From: Dyella choica
Lineage (GTDB): Bacteria; Pseudomonadota; Gammaproteobacteria; Xanthomonadales; Rhodanobacteraceae
Direction of reading: 5' to 3'
DNA length: 64,000 bases
NCBI RefSeq assembly: GCF_003977665.1
Contig: NZ_RYYV01000010.1
Span: 118,926-182,925 of the forward strand
Part shown: positions 6,718 to 16,100 of the stretch, one piece after another
How positions within the stretch are numbered: the stretch's first letter is position 1
How the letters are laid out: every line of letters begins with the position of its first letter
Program-made: the position numbers and the translations under genes
Notes under the pieces: generated by a model
Told to the model about the DNA's origin: nothing
What the model saw: the letters and a program-made list of their open reading frames with translations, nothing else
Databases searched by the model: none

Positions 6718-9558
6718 TCAGCGTAACGCCAGAAAATCCGGGCTCACCACAAACCGCACCGCATCCAGACGCAAACGCGCCTGCGGCAGCGCTGCCAGCA
6801 GCGCCGAACGCTCATCTTCCAGCCGCTCGATTTCCGCTTCGCTGATCGACGGATTCACCGCGCGCAGCGCCCGCAGGCGTGCCAGCTCCGCATCCAGTGT
6901 TTCCCTTGCCTCCGTTACCGCGTTGGCCATGCTGCTTTGCGCACGCAAGCTTGCTGCGGCCTCGGCCTTTTCGAGCATCGGCGGCACCAGCTTGGTGAGG
7001 AATTTGCGATAGCGCGGCACCTCGATAGTGCGATCGGCGGCTTTGCGCACGGCGCCATCGCTGGGCTGGAAACTGGGCCGCTCGGTGAGCTTGGTGTCGA
7101 TCGCCGTCACGATCGGTTGCGTGGGCAGGAAGCGCTCCGCATCCAGACCGCGTTCGGCGATGCATTCCAGTACATAGACGGCTTGCAACAGGGCGCTGCG
7201 CGGCGGTAGCGCATCATCCACCATGAAAGTGGCATTGCCGCGTTCGTTGGACAGCACTAGGTCGATGGCGCTGGCGACCATCGGATGATCCAAGCGCAGC
7301 AGCGGCAGCTCCTCGCGCGCGAGTGCGACATCGCGCGCGAAAGTGACCGACACCGGGCCTTCGGCGAAGCCGGGCAGGGCGTCGGTGGATAGATATTGAG
7401 GGTCGAGCAGCAGGACATGGCTGCTGAGCTCTTCCGCGTGGATGCCGAAGGACTCCAGCAAGCGTTGCAGGAATACATCCCGCGCCGGATCGTCGTCTTC
7501 ACGTCGAAACGCCTGTGCCAACTCGTCGGCGTGAAGATCGCGGCTGGCGGCAAGCTCAAGCAGGTGGTCGCGGCCCGCGCGGATCAGCTCCGCCATCTGT
7601 TCGTGTGCAGCTTGCGTTTCGGCGAGCAGCACGTCCAGTTCCTGATCGCGCTGATCGTCGCCACGCGCATGTTCTTCGGCAAGTTCCGCCAGCGTTTCGC
7701 CGAAACGGCGCAGCAGTTCGCGTCCGTCGGCGGGGCTGGTGCGGAAAGCATCGATGCCTTCGTCGTACCAGCGCGCCAACACGTGCTGTGCGCTGTCTTC
7801 AGCAGCGATGATGTGGATGCTGATGTCGTGCTTCTGGCCGATGCGGTCCAGCCGGCCGATACGTTGCTCGAGCAGGTCCGGATCCAGCGGCAGGTCCCAT
7901 AGCACCAGACGATGCGCAAACTGGAAGTTGCGGCCTTCCGAGCCGATCTCCGAACAGATCAGCAGGCGCGCGCCAGCCGGCTGCGCGAAGTAGGCGGCAT
8001 TGCGGTCGCGCTGCACGATCCCCAGACCTTCGTGGAAGCGCGCAATGCCGGCGCCGGTGCGCGTACGCAAGGCTTCTTCCAGTGCCAGCACCTTGGCCTG
8101 GCTGCGGCAGATCAGCAGGAACTTGTCTTGCGGGTAACGATCGAGCAGAGCGACCAGGGTGTCGATGCGTGGATCGCTGGAATAATCCAGCTCAAGCACC
8201 GGCACCGGCTGCTGGACATCCGCGTGGAATTCCGCCAGCAGCGCCTGGCGCGCGATTTCGTCCAGGCGTTCGGCTTCCACCAGTTCCCACACCGGCAAGC
8301 GTTTCGGGAAGCCGCCGATGTTGGCGCGGCGGTTGCGAAACATCGAGCGGCCGGTGCCATGCCGATCGATCAGTGCCGCCAGCAGGTCGCGGCTGTGTTC
8401 GGGCTTGGTGGTATCGGCAAGGCCGGCCTGCAACATGGCGTCGCCCTCGAAAGCCTTGCGCAGCTGCTCAAGCTCGGAAGCAGCGAGCGGCGTGCGTTCC
8501 AGTAGTTTGTCGGCGATATGTGAAAGCGCCTGGAACTGCTCGGACTCGGCCAGATAGGCGTCAAGATCGTGGTAGCGCTGTGGGTCGAGCAGGCGCAAAC
8601 GAGCGAAGTGGCCACTTCGGCCGAGTTGTTCCGGGGTAGCCGTGAGCAGGATCACGCCAGGCGTCGCCGCAGCCAGCTGCTCCACCAAGGTGTAGCGCGG
8701 GCTGGCGTTTTCCGCTGTCCAGGCCAGGTGATGGGCCTCGTCCACTACCAGCAGGTCCCAGCTCGTATCCAGCAGTTGCTGCGCGCGCTTGGGGTTGTGT
8801 TCCAGAAAGCCGAAGTCGGCGATCACCAGTTGCTCGTCGTCGAACGGATTGGCGTCGCTGCCCGATTGTTCCAGAGCCTCGCAGCGCTCCTCGTCATAGA
8901 TCGCGAAGTTCAGATTGAAGCGGCGCAGCAGCTCCACGAACCACTGATACACCAGCGTATCCGGCAGCAGCACCAGCACCCGCGAGGCGCGCCCGGCCGC
9001 GATCTGGCGTGCGATGACCATGCCGGCCTCGATCGTCTTGCCCAGGCCCACTTCATCGGCGAGCAGCACGCGTGGCGGGCGGCGTGCTGCGGCAATGCCG
9101 GCCACGCGCAACTGGTGCGGCACCAGGCCGATCCGCGCCGAAGCCAGGCCCCAGCTTGCCGAGCGTCGCGCTTCGGCGCGGCGCTTCAGGCTCTCCAGCC
9201 GCAATTCGAAATGCTGCACCGGGTCGGTACGCCCGCCGATCAGCCGATCGTCCGCCTGGCTGACGCTCTGCTCGTCGTCCAGCTGGCCCTCGTGCAGCTC
9301 ACGGCCCTCGCCGCGGTACACCAGCAAGCCTTCACGCTCCTCGATCCGTTCGACCAGAAAGGCGATGCCTTTGCCAGATACCCGCTGTCCGGCCCGGAAC
9401 TCCGCCCGCACCAACGGCGCGGAATCCGTCGCATAAGGGCGCAACACCCCTGATTTGGCAAACAGCACCTGCACCCCGCGCCCTTCGACGCGCAGCACGG
9501 TGCCCAGGCCGAGTTCGGGTTCGGCGGTGGAGATCCAGCGTTGACCGGGTATGTACAT
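6718..9558 (-). CDS. rapA: RNA polymerase-associated ATPase RapA (HepA)
   Basis: 946 residues; E. coli RapA has 968. This is a SWI2/SNF2-family ATPase that binds RNA polymerase and promotes its recycling after termination. The N-terminal Tudor-like region (PGQRWISTAEPELGLGTVL) is followed by helicase motif I LADEVGLGKT, motif II VVDEAHHLAW, motif III LLTATPEQLG, and in the second lobe LLICSEIGSEGRNFQFA and QRIGRLDRIGQ (motifs V and VI). The C-terminal third is the RapA-specific region. The gene is single, with its stop 3 bp from a REP-like repeat. Confidence 0.96.
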   Translation of the reverse strand: MYIPGQRWISTAEPELGLGTVLRVEGRGVQVLFAKSGVLRPYATDSAPLVRAEFRAGQRVSGKGIAFLVERIEEREGLLVYRGEGRELHEGQLDDEQSVSQADDRLIGGRTDPVQHFELRLESLKRRAEARRSASWGLASARIGLVPHQLRVAGIAAARRPPRVLLADEVGLGKTIEAGMVIARQIAAGRASRVLVLLPDTLVYQWFVELLRRFNLNFAIYDEERCEALEQSGSDANPFDDEQLVIADFGFLEHNPKRAQQLLDTSWDLLVVDEAHHLAWTAENASPRYTLVEQLAAATPGVILLTATPEQLGRSGHFARLRLLDPQRYHDLDAYLAESEQFQALSHIADKLLERTPLAASELEQLRKAFEGDAMLQAGLADTTKPEHSRDLLAALIDRHGTGRSMFRNRRANIGGFPKRLPVWELVEAERLDEIARQALLAEFHADVQQPVPVLELDYSSDPRIDTLVALLDRYPQDKFLLICRSQAKVLALEEALRTRTGAGIARFHEGLGIVQRDRNAAYFAQPAGARLLICSEIGSEGRNFQFAHRLVLWDLPLDPDLLEQRIGRLDRIGQKHDISIHIIAAEDSAQHVLARWYDEGIDAFRTSPADGRELLRRFGETLAELAEEHARGDDQRDQELDVLLAETQAAHEQMAELIRAGRDHLLELAASRDLHADELAQAFRREDDDPARDVFLQRLLESFGIHAEELSSHVLLLDPQYLSTDALPGFAEGPVSVTFARDVALAREELPLLRLDHPMVASAIDLVLSNERGNATFMVDDALPPRSALLQAVYVLECIAERGLDAERFLPTQPIVTAIDTKLTERPSFQPSDGAVRKAADRTIEVPRYRKFLTKLVPPMLEKAEAAASLRAQSSMANAVTEARETLDAELARLRALRAVNPSISEAEIERLEDERSALLAALPQARLRLDAVRFVVSPDFLALR

Positions 9559-9615
9559 CTTGCCTGCAATGCATGGTTTCGAGGGGAATCGATTATCCGC
9601 GCAATGAAGGACGCT

Positions 9616-9637
9616 GGCTACGCCCGAAGGCGTAGCC
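9616..9637. terminator. Possible hairpin terminator between pilE and rapA
   Basis: GGCTACGCC and GGCGTAGCC form a perfect 9-bp stem closed by a CGAA tetraloop, 48 bp past the pilE stop in the direction of pilE transcription. No clear T run follows on either strand, so termination is uncertain. Confidence 0.4.
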
Positions 9638-9684
9638 GCAAGGAAGGCTATATCAAGTCGAGCCTTAGGGGCCTGGGCTGGTTT

Positions 9685-10173
9685 CTACCAACAACCGGTA
9701 GCGCTGTTGGCTGTCCCAGTGGCTTGCTGGCTGCCCAGATAGTCAATCGAATAGGTACCGCAACTGTCATCCGATTGCGCGCCTGTCGGAGTGGCTGTTG
9801 CCGTGTAGGCCGAAGCGGTGGTGCCTCCGGAGGCGGGTTGAGTGATCGTTACGTTGTAATACGCCTCGTTGGTATTGTTGGGTACTTGAATGGTGTTGCT
9901 GGTGATGCCGGTATAACCGAGTGTTGTCAGCTTCGTCGCATAGGCGTTGTTGGTGGAGTAAAACGTTTCCTCGCGTCGGGCGAGATCCAGCAGCGCTGAC
10001 TTCGCAGAGGTGCGATTGGACTTCTGCACTTGTTTCCTGAATTGCGGCAAGGCGATCGCCGCCAGAATAGCGGCGATCGCGACGACGATCATGAGTTCGA
10101 TCAAGGTGAAGCCGCGCTGCCGTCGCGGTGGACGGCTTGGGCTTGAAGCAAATTCCCTGGGCCACTTTTGCAT
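9685..10173 (-). CDS. pilE: Type IV pilin PilE-like, cluster 1
   Basis: 162 residues. A type III (prepilin) leader rich in basic residues ends at the PilD cleavage site G|FTLIELMIVVAIAAI with Glu at position 5, followed by the hydrophobic alpha-1 helix. The C-terminal domain has two cysteines (DDSCGTYSI and the final TGCW), which would make the pilin disulfide-bonded loop. It is the last gene of the minor-pilin operon, 11 bp after pilY1, with a strong AAGGAGAA ribosome site. PilE-type proteins are minor pilins that help start pilus assembly and connect the tip complex to the fibre. Confidence 0.9.
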   Translation of the reverse strand: MQKWPREFASSPSRPPRRQRGFTLIELMIVVAIAAILAAIALPQFRKQVQKSNRTSAKSALLDLARREETFYSTNNAYATKLTTLGYTGITSNTIQVPNNTNEAYYNVTITQPASGGTTASAYTATATPTGAQSDDSCGTYSIDYLGSQQATGTANSATGCW

Positions 10174-10184
10174 GGTTCTTCTCC

Positions 10185-13100
10185 TTAGCGCAGCTGCAGC
10201 CAGGTCAAGCGCTTGCCGGTCGAGCCGGTGGGCGGATTGAGCTGGTTCACTATGCCGGCACCGGTCACAGTCTGGTTGACCATGAACGGTTCGTTGTTCG
10301 CGGTCACCACCGAAGGGCTGCCGGTTGCATTCAGGGCGATACCGCTGACTGGGGCCCCATTGACCGTTATGAATTGCCCGCTGGCGCTGGCAAAGAACGA
10401 CTGTGAGAAGGCACCGCCGGTAGCCGGGCTCAATCCCATGGTCCAGCCCAGGGCGCTGTTGACCGTACAGGTCAGCGGCGAATTGTTCGCGGGTATGGTC
10501 GTGTTGACGATGAATGCCCCTTCGGATTCGATCGGACTGAACACCACTTGTTCGGTCTGTTTGTTTTCACCCACGCTGGTCCCGCTCGAGTGGCCGGGGA
10601 GATTCATATACCACCCGAATTGGGAGCCAGCCGTCGTCGTCGGCGTACCGCTTGAGCTGAGCGTGGTGCAGGTCGTGCCGACGAAGCAAATCGATGCGTT
10701 GCTGACCGTGCGATAGCCTTGCCCGGAGCCCGAGCCGGTGGCTGAAGTCTCGCTGGTCACCGTTTGTTGCTGCAACTGGCTCAAGCTGATGGGGGCCGTG
10801 GTGGTGGGTGCGGACGATGAGCCGATCAGCCCTGTATAGCTGGAGCCGGGCGTTCCCGCTTGGCCCATGTACCAGTCCCATATGCCATACAGCGCTTGTT
10901 GTCCGCTCGCATAGGCGATGGGGGTGGTAGGCGTGGCCGGCGTGACCTGGCCGGTGCCGAATTCGATCAGGACGTAAGGAGTGTTGGTGCCTGATTCGGC
11001 AACGGCAACCGCAACGAGCTGGGTGGTAATCGGCTGGTTGCCGGTTGTCCCGTCCGTGTAGGTGGTGACTGGCGTCGTGAACAGCGGCGTTCCGGAAGCA
11101 TTGCCATAGGTGGACACCCCCCACTGGGTGGGGTCGCTGCTGGTCAGGTCGAAGCGCCAGACGTTGCCGTACACATCGCCTGCGTACACGAAGTCGGTAA
11201 TGTGATCGCCATCGAGATCCACCGGCGTGACGTAAGCAATCCCATTGGGGGTGGTGGCAGTGCCCTTGCCGGTGCTCAGGTAATAGACCGTAGAAGGACT
11301 GCCGGAGCCGTTGATGGTCATGACGTAGATGCCGGCGTCCCCGCTGTAGCTGTTCAGTCCGTTACCAAAAATCACTGCCCACTGGCCATTGTGCAGGCGG
11401 CGGATTTGCGGTGTCCCCAAGGTCTGGCCGAGGCTGCTGCCGCATCCGCTGCTTGTCGTATCGCCATAGCAAGTCAGCGTCGTGGCTACGGTCGTAGCGC
11501 TACCTGAAGTGGTGACCGCAGTGCTCCACTCTCCTTTGACGTTGCCGACGCCAGGGGCGGCACTGGTCGACGTGTTGCCGAGGTCGGTGATATCCAGTGC
11601 GAAGATCGCATTGCCGCCGTTGCCCAGGCCGCTTACCAGCCAGGTATGCCACTTGCCGCCGTAGAAAAGGTCGCCCGTGCCAGGGGTCGAATCCGCATAA
11701 TAATTATGCGCATAGTGGGACGAGGAGTAATCCAGCGTCGGGTCGCTGGTATTGTGAATCGCGGCCAATACGGCTTCCGGCATATAGGCGAACAATTCCT
11801 GGCCGTCGTTATAGGTTCCAGTGAAATTGCCGCCCGAGTCGGTGGTGCCTGCGTAGGTACCATCGGCATTGTAGTAGCCGCTGCGGAAGGCGTGCATGAA
11901 CCCGTCATTCGCGCCATCGAAGACGACGTTCATGCGAGTAGCTTCGGCGGAGGCGAAGGTCGAATAGGCCTGTACGCCGGTGACGTTTTCATTGAGGGAC
12001 AGGGTGGGGTAGAGCAAGTCTTTCCACGTGTCAGGATAAGGCGAGGCGGGCGGCCCAACCCAGGTCGGGCTGGAATTGATGATGTCGCCCAGTATGCTGC
12101 TGCGATTCCTGAATTCGCCCGTGCCTGAGGTATTGATTTCATTGGTCCGATCGCCGGACAGATAAGCGAGGCGATTCTGCGCTACCTGCAGAGTATCGGT
12201 GCCCTGGAGCCATGCCTGTTCCTGTGCGCTCAGACGTCCCCAGGTCAACGGTATGCCTGCCGGCGTAGAGTTGGGCGTATTCGTCGGGCCACCGCTCCAG
12301 GTCATCAGGGTGCGACCCGTGGTGGAGGAGTATTGCGCAGTCATGCCGGTTGCGTTGGTGGCAGTGCAGTTGCCGCCGGTTAGCACACAAGAGGCATCCC
12401 AGTTGGCCTGCGAGGAAATTGCGACGGTATTCGTGGCGGTGTTGTAGACCAGGTTCTGCGAGGTCAGCTCGCCCCACCAGTTATTCGGATGGTAGTAGGC
12501 CAGGTAGACCTGCGTGCCCGTTTGAACCTGACCCGTCTGCTGCACGTTGATGCCGGCCGAGCTGGCCGAAAGGTCCGCCGGGGTGGCCTGGAAACAGGTG
12601 ATTTCGTGGACGTTGTCGCTGCCGCCAGTGGAGCCGCCGAAGCCGAACAGGAAGTTGTTGGGCATGCTGCCGTTGGAGGAGGAAATGCTTTGGCTGGTAA
12701 GCACGGGCGTGTAATTGCCCCCGTTGTAGCTGTACCAAAGACTCAACAGCCCGTCCTGGGTAATTTGCAGCTTATAGGAAATCGGCGTGGCATTCGCCCT
12801 GGTTGTGGCGCTTTCGCTGGCGATGGGCGTGGACGTGGGCAGATTTACAAAGGCGTTGGGAATGGCAGCGTAGTCAGGAAGTGTCTGCGTAAGGCTGTTG
12901 CTCTGCGGAGTGGATGACCAGGAAATCGGGTAATAGTTGCCGCTGGTGTCCACGCCAAACGGTGTCCCGCTGCCGGTGTATCCATTGCTATTGGCTGCGG
13001 AGCCCGTAGTGACCGTCTGTCCTTGTTGCGTGTATGTATACGTGGTCGTGGCGGTGGTGGTTTTTTGCGAGCACGAATACGTCCCGCTTTTATAGCTTAC

Positions 13101-14216
13101 CGACTTCGTGATTGTCGAAGACTGCGTTGCGACGGTCGAGCTCTGTTGAAAGAGTGGTTGTGACGCAGCGGCACCATAGGCCACCGGCGTACCGCCAGAA
13201 GGGCCCGGTCCACCCGTGGTGGTCGAGGAGTTGAGCGTACTGCATGCCTGAATATTTTTACTGGTTGGGTTTCTGTCGATAGGCGAACCTGAGACCTTGG
13301 TGACGGTCCGGTTGGTGTAGTTTCCGCCTGCCGGATAGGAATACGTAAACGTGTAGTAAGAATTCGTGTAGCTATAGGTGCCGCCGTTCATGCAGGTGTT
13401 TTGCACGTCCTGGGCAGTGGCATTGGAGTTGTACTGTTGGAGGGTGGCGAGGTTGATGTTGCCGTAGCCTCGAAGACCTATACGCTCCGGTTGGTACTCC
13501 TGGCCATTGCCGCCGTTGTTGTTGGTGGCTTGCTGGCCCGTGCTCGTATTGTCACCGGTGTATCCGGATGTATAGGCGCCGTTGAGATAGTTGCCGAATT
13601 CATCCATGCCAAGGCCGATATAGCCATTGAGCATGCCGTCATAATTGGGGTTGGTGTTCGAGCAGCTATAACCAAGGCTGCCACCCCAGGAGCCGATAGC
13701 GGGTTGGTAGACGGTCTTGCCGTTGACGCTCTGGGTAGGTGTCTTGTCGGCGTTGATCAGATAGAAGCCAATGCCGTCCGCGCCGTCTTGAGCGCCACCG
13801 CCCTGGTTTCCGCTATACGTGTAAGTCGTAAAGGTGACTTGAATACCCTGGTTGGAGGGGAAGGGCGTCTGCGAAACGATGGCGCCGTTCTGGCTGAAGT
13901 AGCACGTGCCACCGGAGCCGCCTGCACAACCATTGGTCAAGCGCAAAGCGCCCGAGCCCGCCGTGTCCGCGTTGCCGGTCAAGCCAGCCTGGGTCTGGCT
14001 TCCGTAGTAACTCAAGCCGTTACAGGCCGGAACGGTCCCGGTGCCGTCGCCTGCAGTAAGGCAGGCGCCATTGAAGGGTGTCCAATTCAGGTTGGCGGAG
14101 GTCCCGGTGAAACTGTCCTGCACGACATTGGAGGTCTGTGCGTCAACCTCAGTGGCCATGCCCATGACGAAGCATGCGAGCATGGCTCCCACAGTGATCA
14201 AGCGGAGCGATTTCAT
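10185..14216 (-). CDS. pilY1: PilY1-family pilus tip adhesin with lectin-like N-terminal head, cluster 1
   Basis: 1343 residues with a signal peptide (cut near VDA-QT). The C-terminal half is a PilC/PilY1 beta-propeller: NRSSILGDIINSSPTW, FDGANDGFMHAF and YAGDVYGNVWRFDL are hallmark segments. A complete calcium loop of the DxDxDxxxD type lies at D1000-D1002-D1004-D1008. The N-terminal head is not the usual von Willebrand A domain. About residues 30-270 look like an L-type lectin fold (DGADGIGFYLINAD, then YIGLGMDEFGNYLN), followed by a Ser/Thr/Gly-rich region. PilY1 sits at the pilus tip, primes assembly and mediates adhesion; a sugar-binding head is inference. Its ATG overlaps the pilX stop (TAATG). 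Confidence 0.9.
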   Translation of the reverse strand: MKSLRLITVGAMLACFVMGMATEVDAQTSNVVQDSFTGTSANLNWTPFNGACLTAGDGTGTVPACNGLSYYGSQTQAGLTGNADTAGSGALRLTNGCAGGSGGTCYFSQNGAIVSQTPFPSNQGIQVTFTTYTYSGNQGGGAQDGADGIGFYLINADKTPTQSVNGKTVYQPAIGSWGGSLGYSCSNTNPNYDGMLNGYIGLGMDEFGNYLNGAYTSGYTGDNTSTGQQATNNNGGNGQEYQPERIGLRGYGNINLATLQQYNSNATAQDVQNTCMNGGTYSYTNSYYTFTYSYPAGGNYTNRTVTKVSGSPIDRNPTSKNIQACSTLNSSTTTGGPGPSGGTPVAYGAAASQPLFQQSSTVATQSSTITKSVSYKSGTYSCSQKTTTATTTYTYTQQGQTVTTGSAANSNGYTGSGTPFGVDTSGNYYPISWSSTPQSNSLTQTLPDYAAIPNAFVNLPTSTPIASESATTRANATPISYKLQITQDGLLSLWYSYNGGNYTPVLTSQSISSSNGSMPNNFLFGFGGSTGGSDNVHEITCFQATPADLSASSAGINVQQTGQVQTGTQVYLAYYHPNNWWGELTSQNLVYNTATNTVAISSQANWDASCVLTGGNCTATNATGMTAQYSSTTGRTLMTWSGGPTNTPNSTPAGIPLTWGRLSAQEQAWLQGTDTLQVAQNRLAYLSGDRTNEINTSGTGEFRNRSSILGDIINSSPTWVGPPASPYPDTWKDLLYPTLSLNENVTGVQAYSTFASAEATRMNVVFDGANDGFMHAFRSGYYNADGTYAGTTDSGGNFTGTYNDGQELFAYMPEAVLAAIHNTSDPTLDYSSSHYAHNYYADSTPGTGDLFYGGKWHTWLVSGLGNGGNAIFALDITDLGNTSTSAAPGVGNVKGEWSTAVTTSGSATTVATTLTCYGDTTSSGCGSSLGQTLGTPQIRRLHNGQWAVIFGNGLNSYSGDAGIYVMTINGSGSPSTVYYLSTGKGTATTPNGIAYVTPVDLDGDHITDFVYAGDVYGNVWRFDLTSSDPTQWGVSTYGNASGTPLFTTPVTTYTDGTTGNQPITTQLVAVAVAESGTNTPYVLIEFGTGQVTPATPTTPIAYASGQQALYGIWDWYMGQAGTPGSSYTGLIGSSSAPTTTAPISLSQLQQQTVTSETSATGSGSGQGYRTVSNASICFVGTTCTTLSSSGTPTTTAGSQFGWYMNLPGHSSGTSVGENKQTEQVVFSPIESEGAFIVNTTIPANNSPLTCTVNSALGWTMGLSPATGGAFSQSFFASASGQFITVNGAPVSGIALNATGSPSVVTANNEPFMVNQTVTGAGIVNQLNPPTGSTGKRLTWLQLR

Positions 14217-14827
14217 TACAGTCCCCCCAGGTTTTTCACGCCGGATGACAATTCGTAAGTGCTTTGAACCGCGGCAACGGCATTGGCCGTTGCGCCATAG
14301 CCAAGCGCGGTGACCTGATAGATTTGGCCCACCCCTCCGGGGGCGGGGCCGAGGTAGCGAAGTTGGTATACGGGGTTGCTATAGAAGGTGCTGGCACCCC
14401 CGGTTGACGATATTTGCACGCCCTGAATGCCGCTATAAGTCATGCCGTTGCTGATCGTCATGGCGGCGTTCGCGGTACTGGGAGTGGTGATGTCCGCGGC
14501 GTTGTTGCAAATCGCGTACTTGGTAAGCGCTGTTCCGCTGGGACAAGCGACGGCGGCGGGAAGTCCGGAGCTGGTGCTGCTGTTATTGAGCAAGGAGTAT
14601 TCCGCGTACTGCAGAGTACTTTGGGCCAGCTGAAAGGCGCGCCCTTTTTCCTTGGTATTGGAGGCCACATTCTCCTGGATGGCGACGTTGTGATACATGC
14701 TGATGGCCAGCAGGCTGAGGATGACCAGCATCAACAGGCTTGCGATCAGCACGAAGCCTCGTTCGCTTCGATAAGACGTAGTAGTGCGCGTGCAGGACAT
14801 GGCTGTTCTCGGTGAAAGGGCATTCAT
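14216..14827 (-). CDS. pilX: Minor pilin PilX-like, cluster 1
   Basis: 203 residues. The N-terminal membrane helix follows the prepilin site G|FVLIASLLMLVILSLLAI. As in PilX proteins generally there is no Glu at position 5. QENVASNTKEKGRAFQLAQ is the conserved PilX stretch after the helix. PilX is part of the minor pilin tip complex with PilV, PilW and PilY1. ATG at 14827 overlaps the pilW stop by one base, and the stop overlaps the pilY1 start, so translation of the three is coupled. A second ATG 27 bp further in is possible. Confidence 0.87.
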   Translation of the reverse strand: MNALSPRTAMSCTRTTTSYRSERGFVLIASLLMLVILSLLAISMYHNVAIQENVASNTKEKGRAFQLAQSTLQYAEYSLLNNSSTSSGLPAAVACPSGTALTKYAICNNAADITTPSTANAAMTISNGMTYSGIQGVQISSTGGASTFYSNPVYQLRYLGPAPGGVGQIYQVTALGYGATANAVAAVQSTYELSSGVKNLGGL

Positions 14828-15555
14828 CACGTTGACTTGGTCTGCGTAACCGCGACAAGGCGGGAAATGACGGGCAGGGCATTCTGGCCGGGCTGTCCGG
14901 CCAAGGGATTGGCAAACTGCAGCTGCAAATTGATCGAGCGGACGCTGGGCCACTGCGCGCTGACTTTGTCTGCCGTCATGTACTGCGTAGTGGAACCGCT
15001 GTTTGTGGTGGAGACGCCGTAAAGGACGGTGAAACTGGCAATGCCTGAAATGAGCTGTGCTGTTTTCGTGGTGCTGGAATAGCTGACGGTGCAGGTCAGG
15101 TTGCCGTTGGTGTCAATCTGGAACGTGTTGGTGACCAGCGTGGCGTTGGGTTCGGTCTGCCCCTGGCAATCGAGCGTATTGCTGTCAGTCATGTAACGAA
15201 TGGTGAGCGTGTCATTGCCCGTCGACGAATGCGTTCCATAGATGAACTGGCCCGCCGCCGTAAACGGCGAGGTAACCGTGAAGACGTTGCCTTGCGTGTA
15301 AGGTGTGCTGGGTGGGGTGCTGGAGTAATTGGCTGCAATGGGGAAATAGCCGCCGGTTTGCACCGTATTGGCCATGAGGGTGAGCGCCATGCGCTCGCTA
15401 TCCTGCAATTGCGTCAGCTGGCCTTGCGTCTGGAAGGTCTGGCGCGTCTGAAACCATACCGTGAATAGCCCGGCGAGCAGGAAGACGCCGATGGTGAGCG
15501 CGATCATTAGAGAGATCAGGCTCAAGCCGCGTTGCTTGAAAGATGAGCGGGTCAT
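14827..15555 (-). CDS. pilW: Minor pilin PilW-like, cluster 1
   Basis: 242 residues. A short basic leader (MTRSSFKQRG) is followed by the prepilin helix LSLISLMIALTIGVFLLAG, then FQTRQTFQTQGQLTQLQDS, a PilW-type segment. Position 5 after the cleavage site is Ser (codon TCT on the coding strand) instead of the conserved Glu, unlike the cluster-2 paralogue. The C-terminal part reads as beta-rich, ending in a segment that compares with QLQFANPLAGQPGQ. Start at 15555 gives the normal short prepilin leader; the frame upstream overlaps pilV. It lies 5 bp after the pilV stop. Confidence 0.85.
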   Translation of the reverse strand: MTRSSFKQRGLSLISLMIALTIGVFLLAGLFTVWFQTRQTFQTQGQLTQLQDSERMALTLMANTVQTGGYFPIAANYSSTPPSTPYTQGNVFTVTSPFTAAGQFIYGTHSSTGNDTLTIRYMTDSNTLDCQGQTEPNATLVTNTFQIDTNGNLTCTVSYSSTTKTAQLISGIASFTVLYGVSTTNSGSTTQYMTADKVSAQWPSVRSINLQLQFANPLAGQPGQNALPVISRLVAVTQTKST

Positions 15556-15560
15556 GGGAC

Positions 15561-16100
15561 TCAGATCTGGTTGACGAGTGTGTACGATTGGGAGGTGGAA
15601 GCCGTTGCGTTGCCGGTTCCGCTGTTGACCGCGGCAGCTGACTTCTGCGACCACGTAATGACGATCGTGCACGCCACTGGGGCACCCGCTACGCATTTCA
15701 CGCTGGCGCCGGCGCCAGGTACCTGGGTGAGCAGTTGCTTGCCCCAATTTTGTACGTCATAGCCAGCGACTTGACTTGCCGTACAAGCGCTGGCGGTGCA
15801 ATCGGTGCTGCTAGCGGAGAGGCCGGTGATGACGGGTGTCGTCCCTGAAGTGGGCGCGGCTATGGTGACGACAGGGGGTTGGGTGCCGCTTGCCCAGTAC
15901 GCCGAGTTGGCGACCATGGCATCGGCCAGGCTTTTGGCTTCCATCACGACCATGGACTCCACTTGAGATCCACCTGTGCTCGACAGCGCTGACGCCTGCA
16001 TGGCTGCGACGCCCAGCAGGCCGATGGAAAGCACTACCAGGGCGATCAGCACTTCCAGCAAGCTGAATCCACGCGGGCGAGAAGATCGTGCTGCGTTCAT
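15561..16100 (-). CDS. pilV: Minor pilin PilV-like, cluster 1
   Basis: 179 residues. Prepilin motif G|FSLLEVLIALVVLSIGLLGVAAMQ with Glu at position 5; the SIGLLGVAxMQ ending is diagnostic of PilV. ATG at 16100 overlaps the fimT stop as ATGA; a TTG two codons upstream is less likely. PilV is a minor pilin required for tip-complex assembly. The gene follows fimT and precedes pilW in the same operon. Confidence 0.88.
   Translation of the reverse strand: MNAARSSRPRGFSLLEVLIALVVLSIGLLGVAAMQASALSSTGGSQVESMVVMEAKSLADAMVANSAYWASGTQPPVVTIAAPTSGTTPVITGLSASSTDCTASACTASQVAGYDVQNWGKQLLTQVPGAGASVKCVAGAPVACTIVITWSQKSAAAVNSGTGNATASTSQSYTLVNQI

Noticed and set aside
9616..9637. Small regulatory RNA suggested by the GGCTACGCC hairpin
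   Set aside because: Only one stem, no promoter; more simply the 3' end of the pilin operon.
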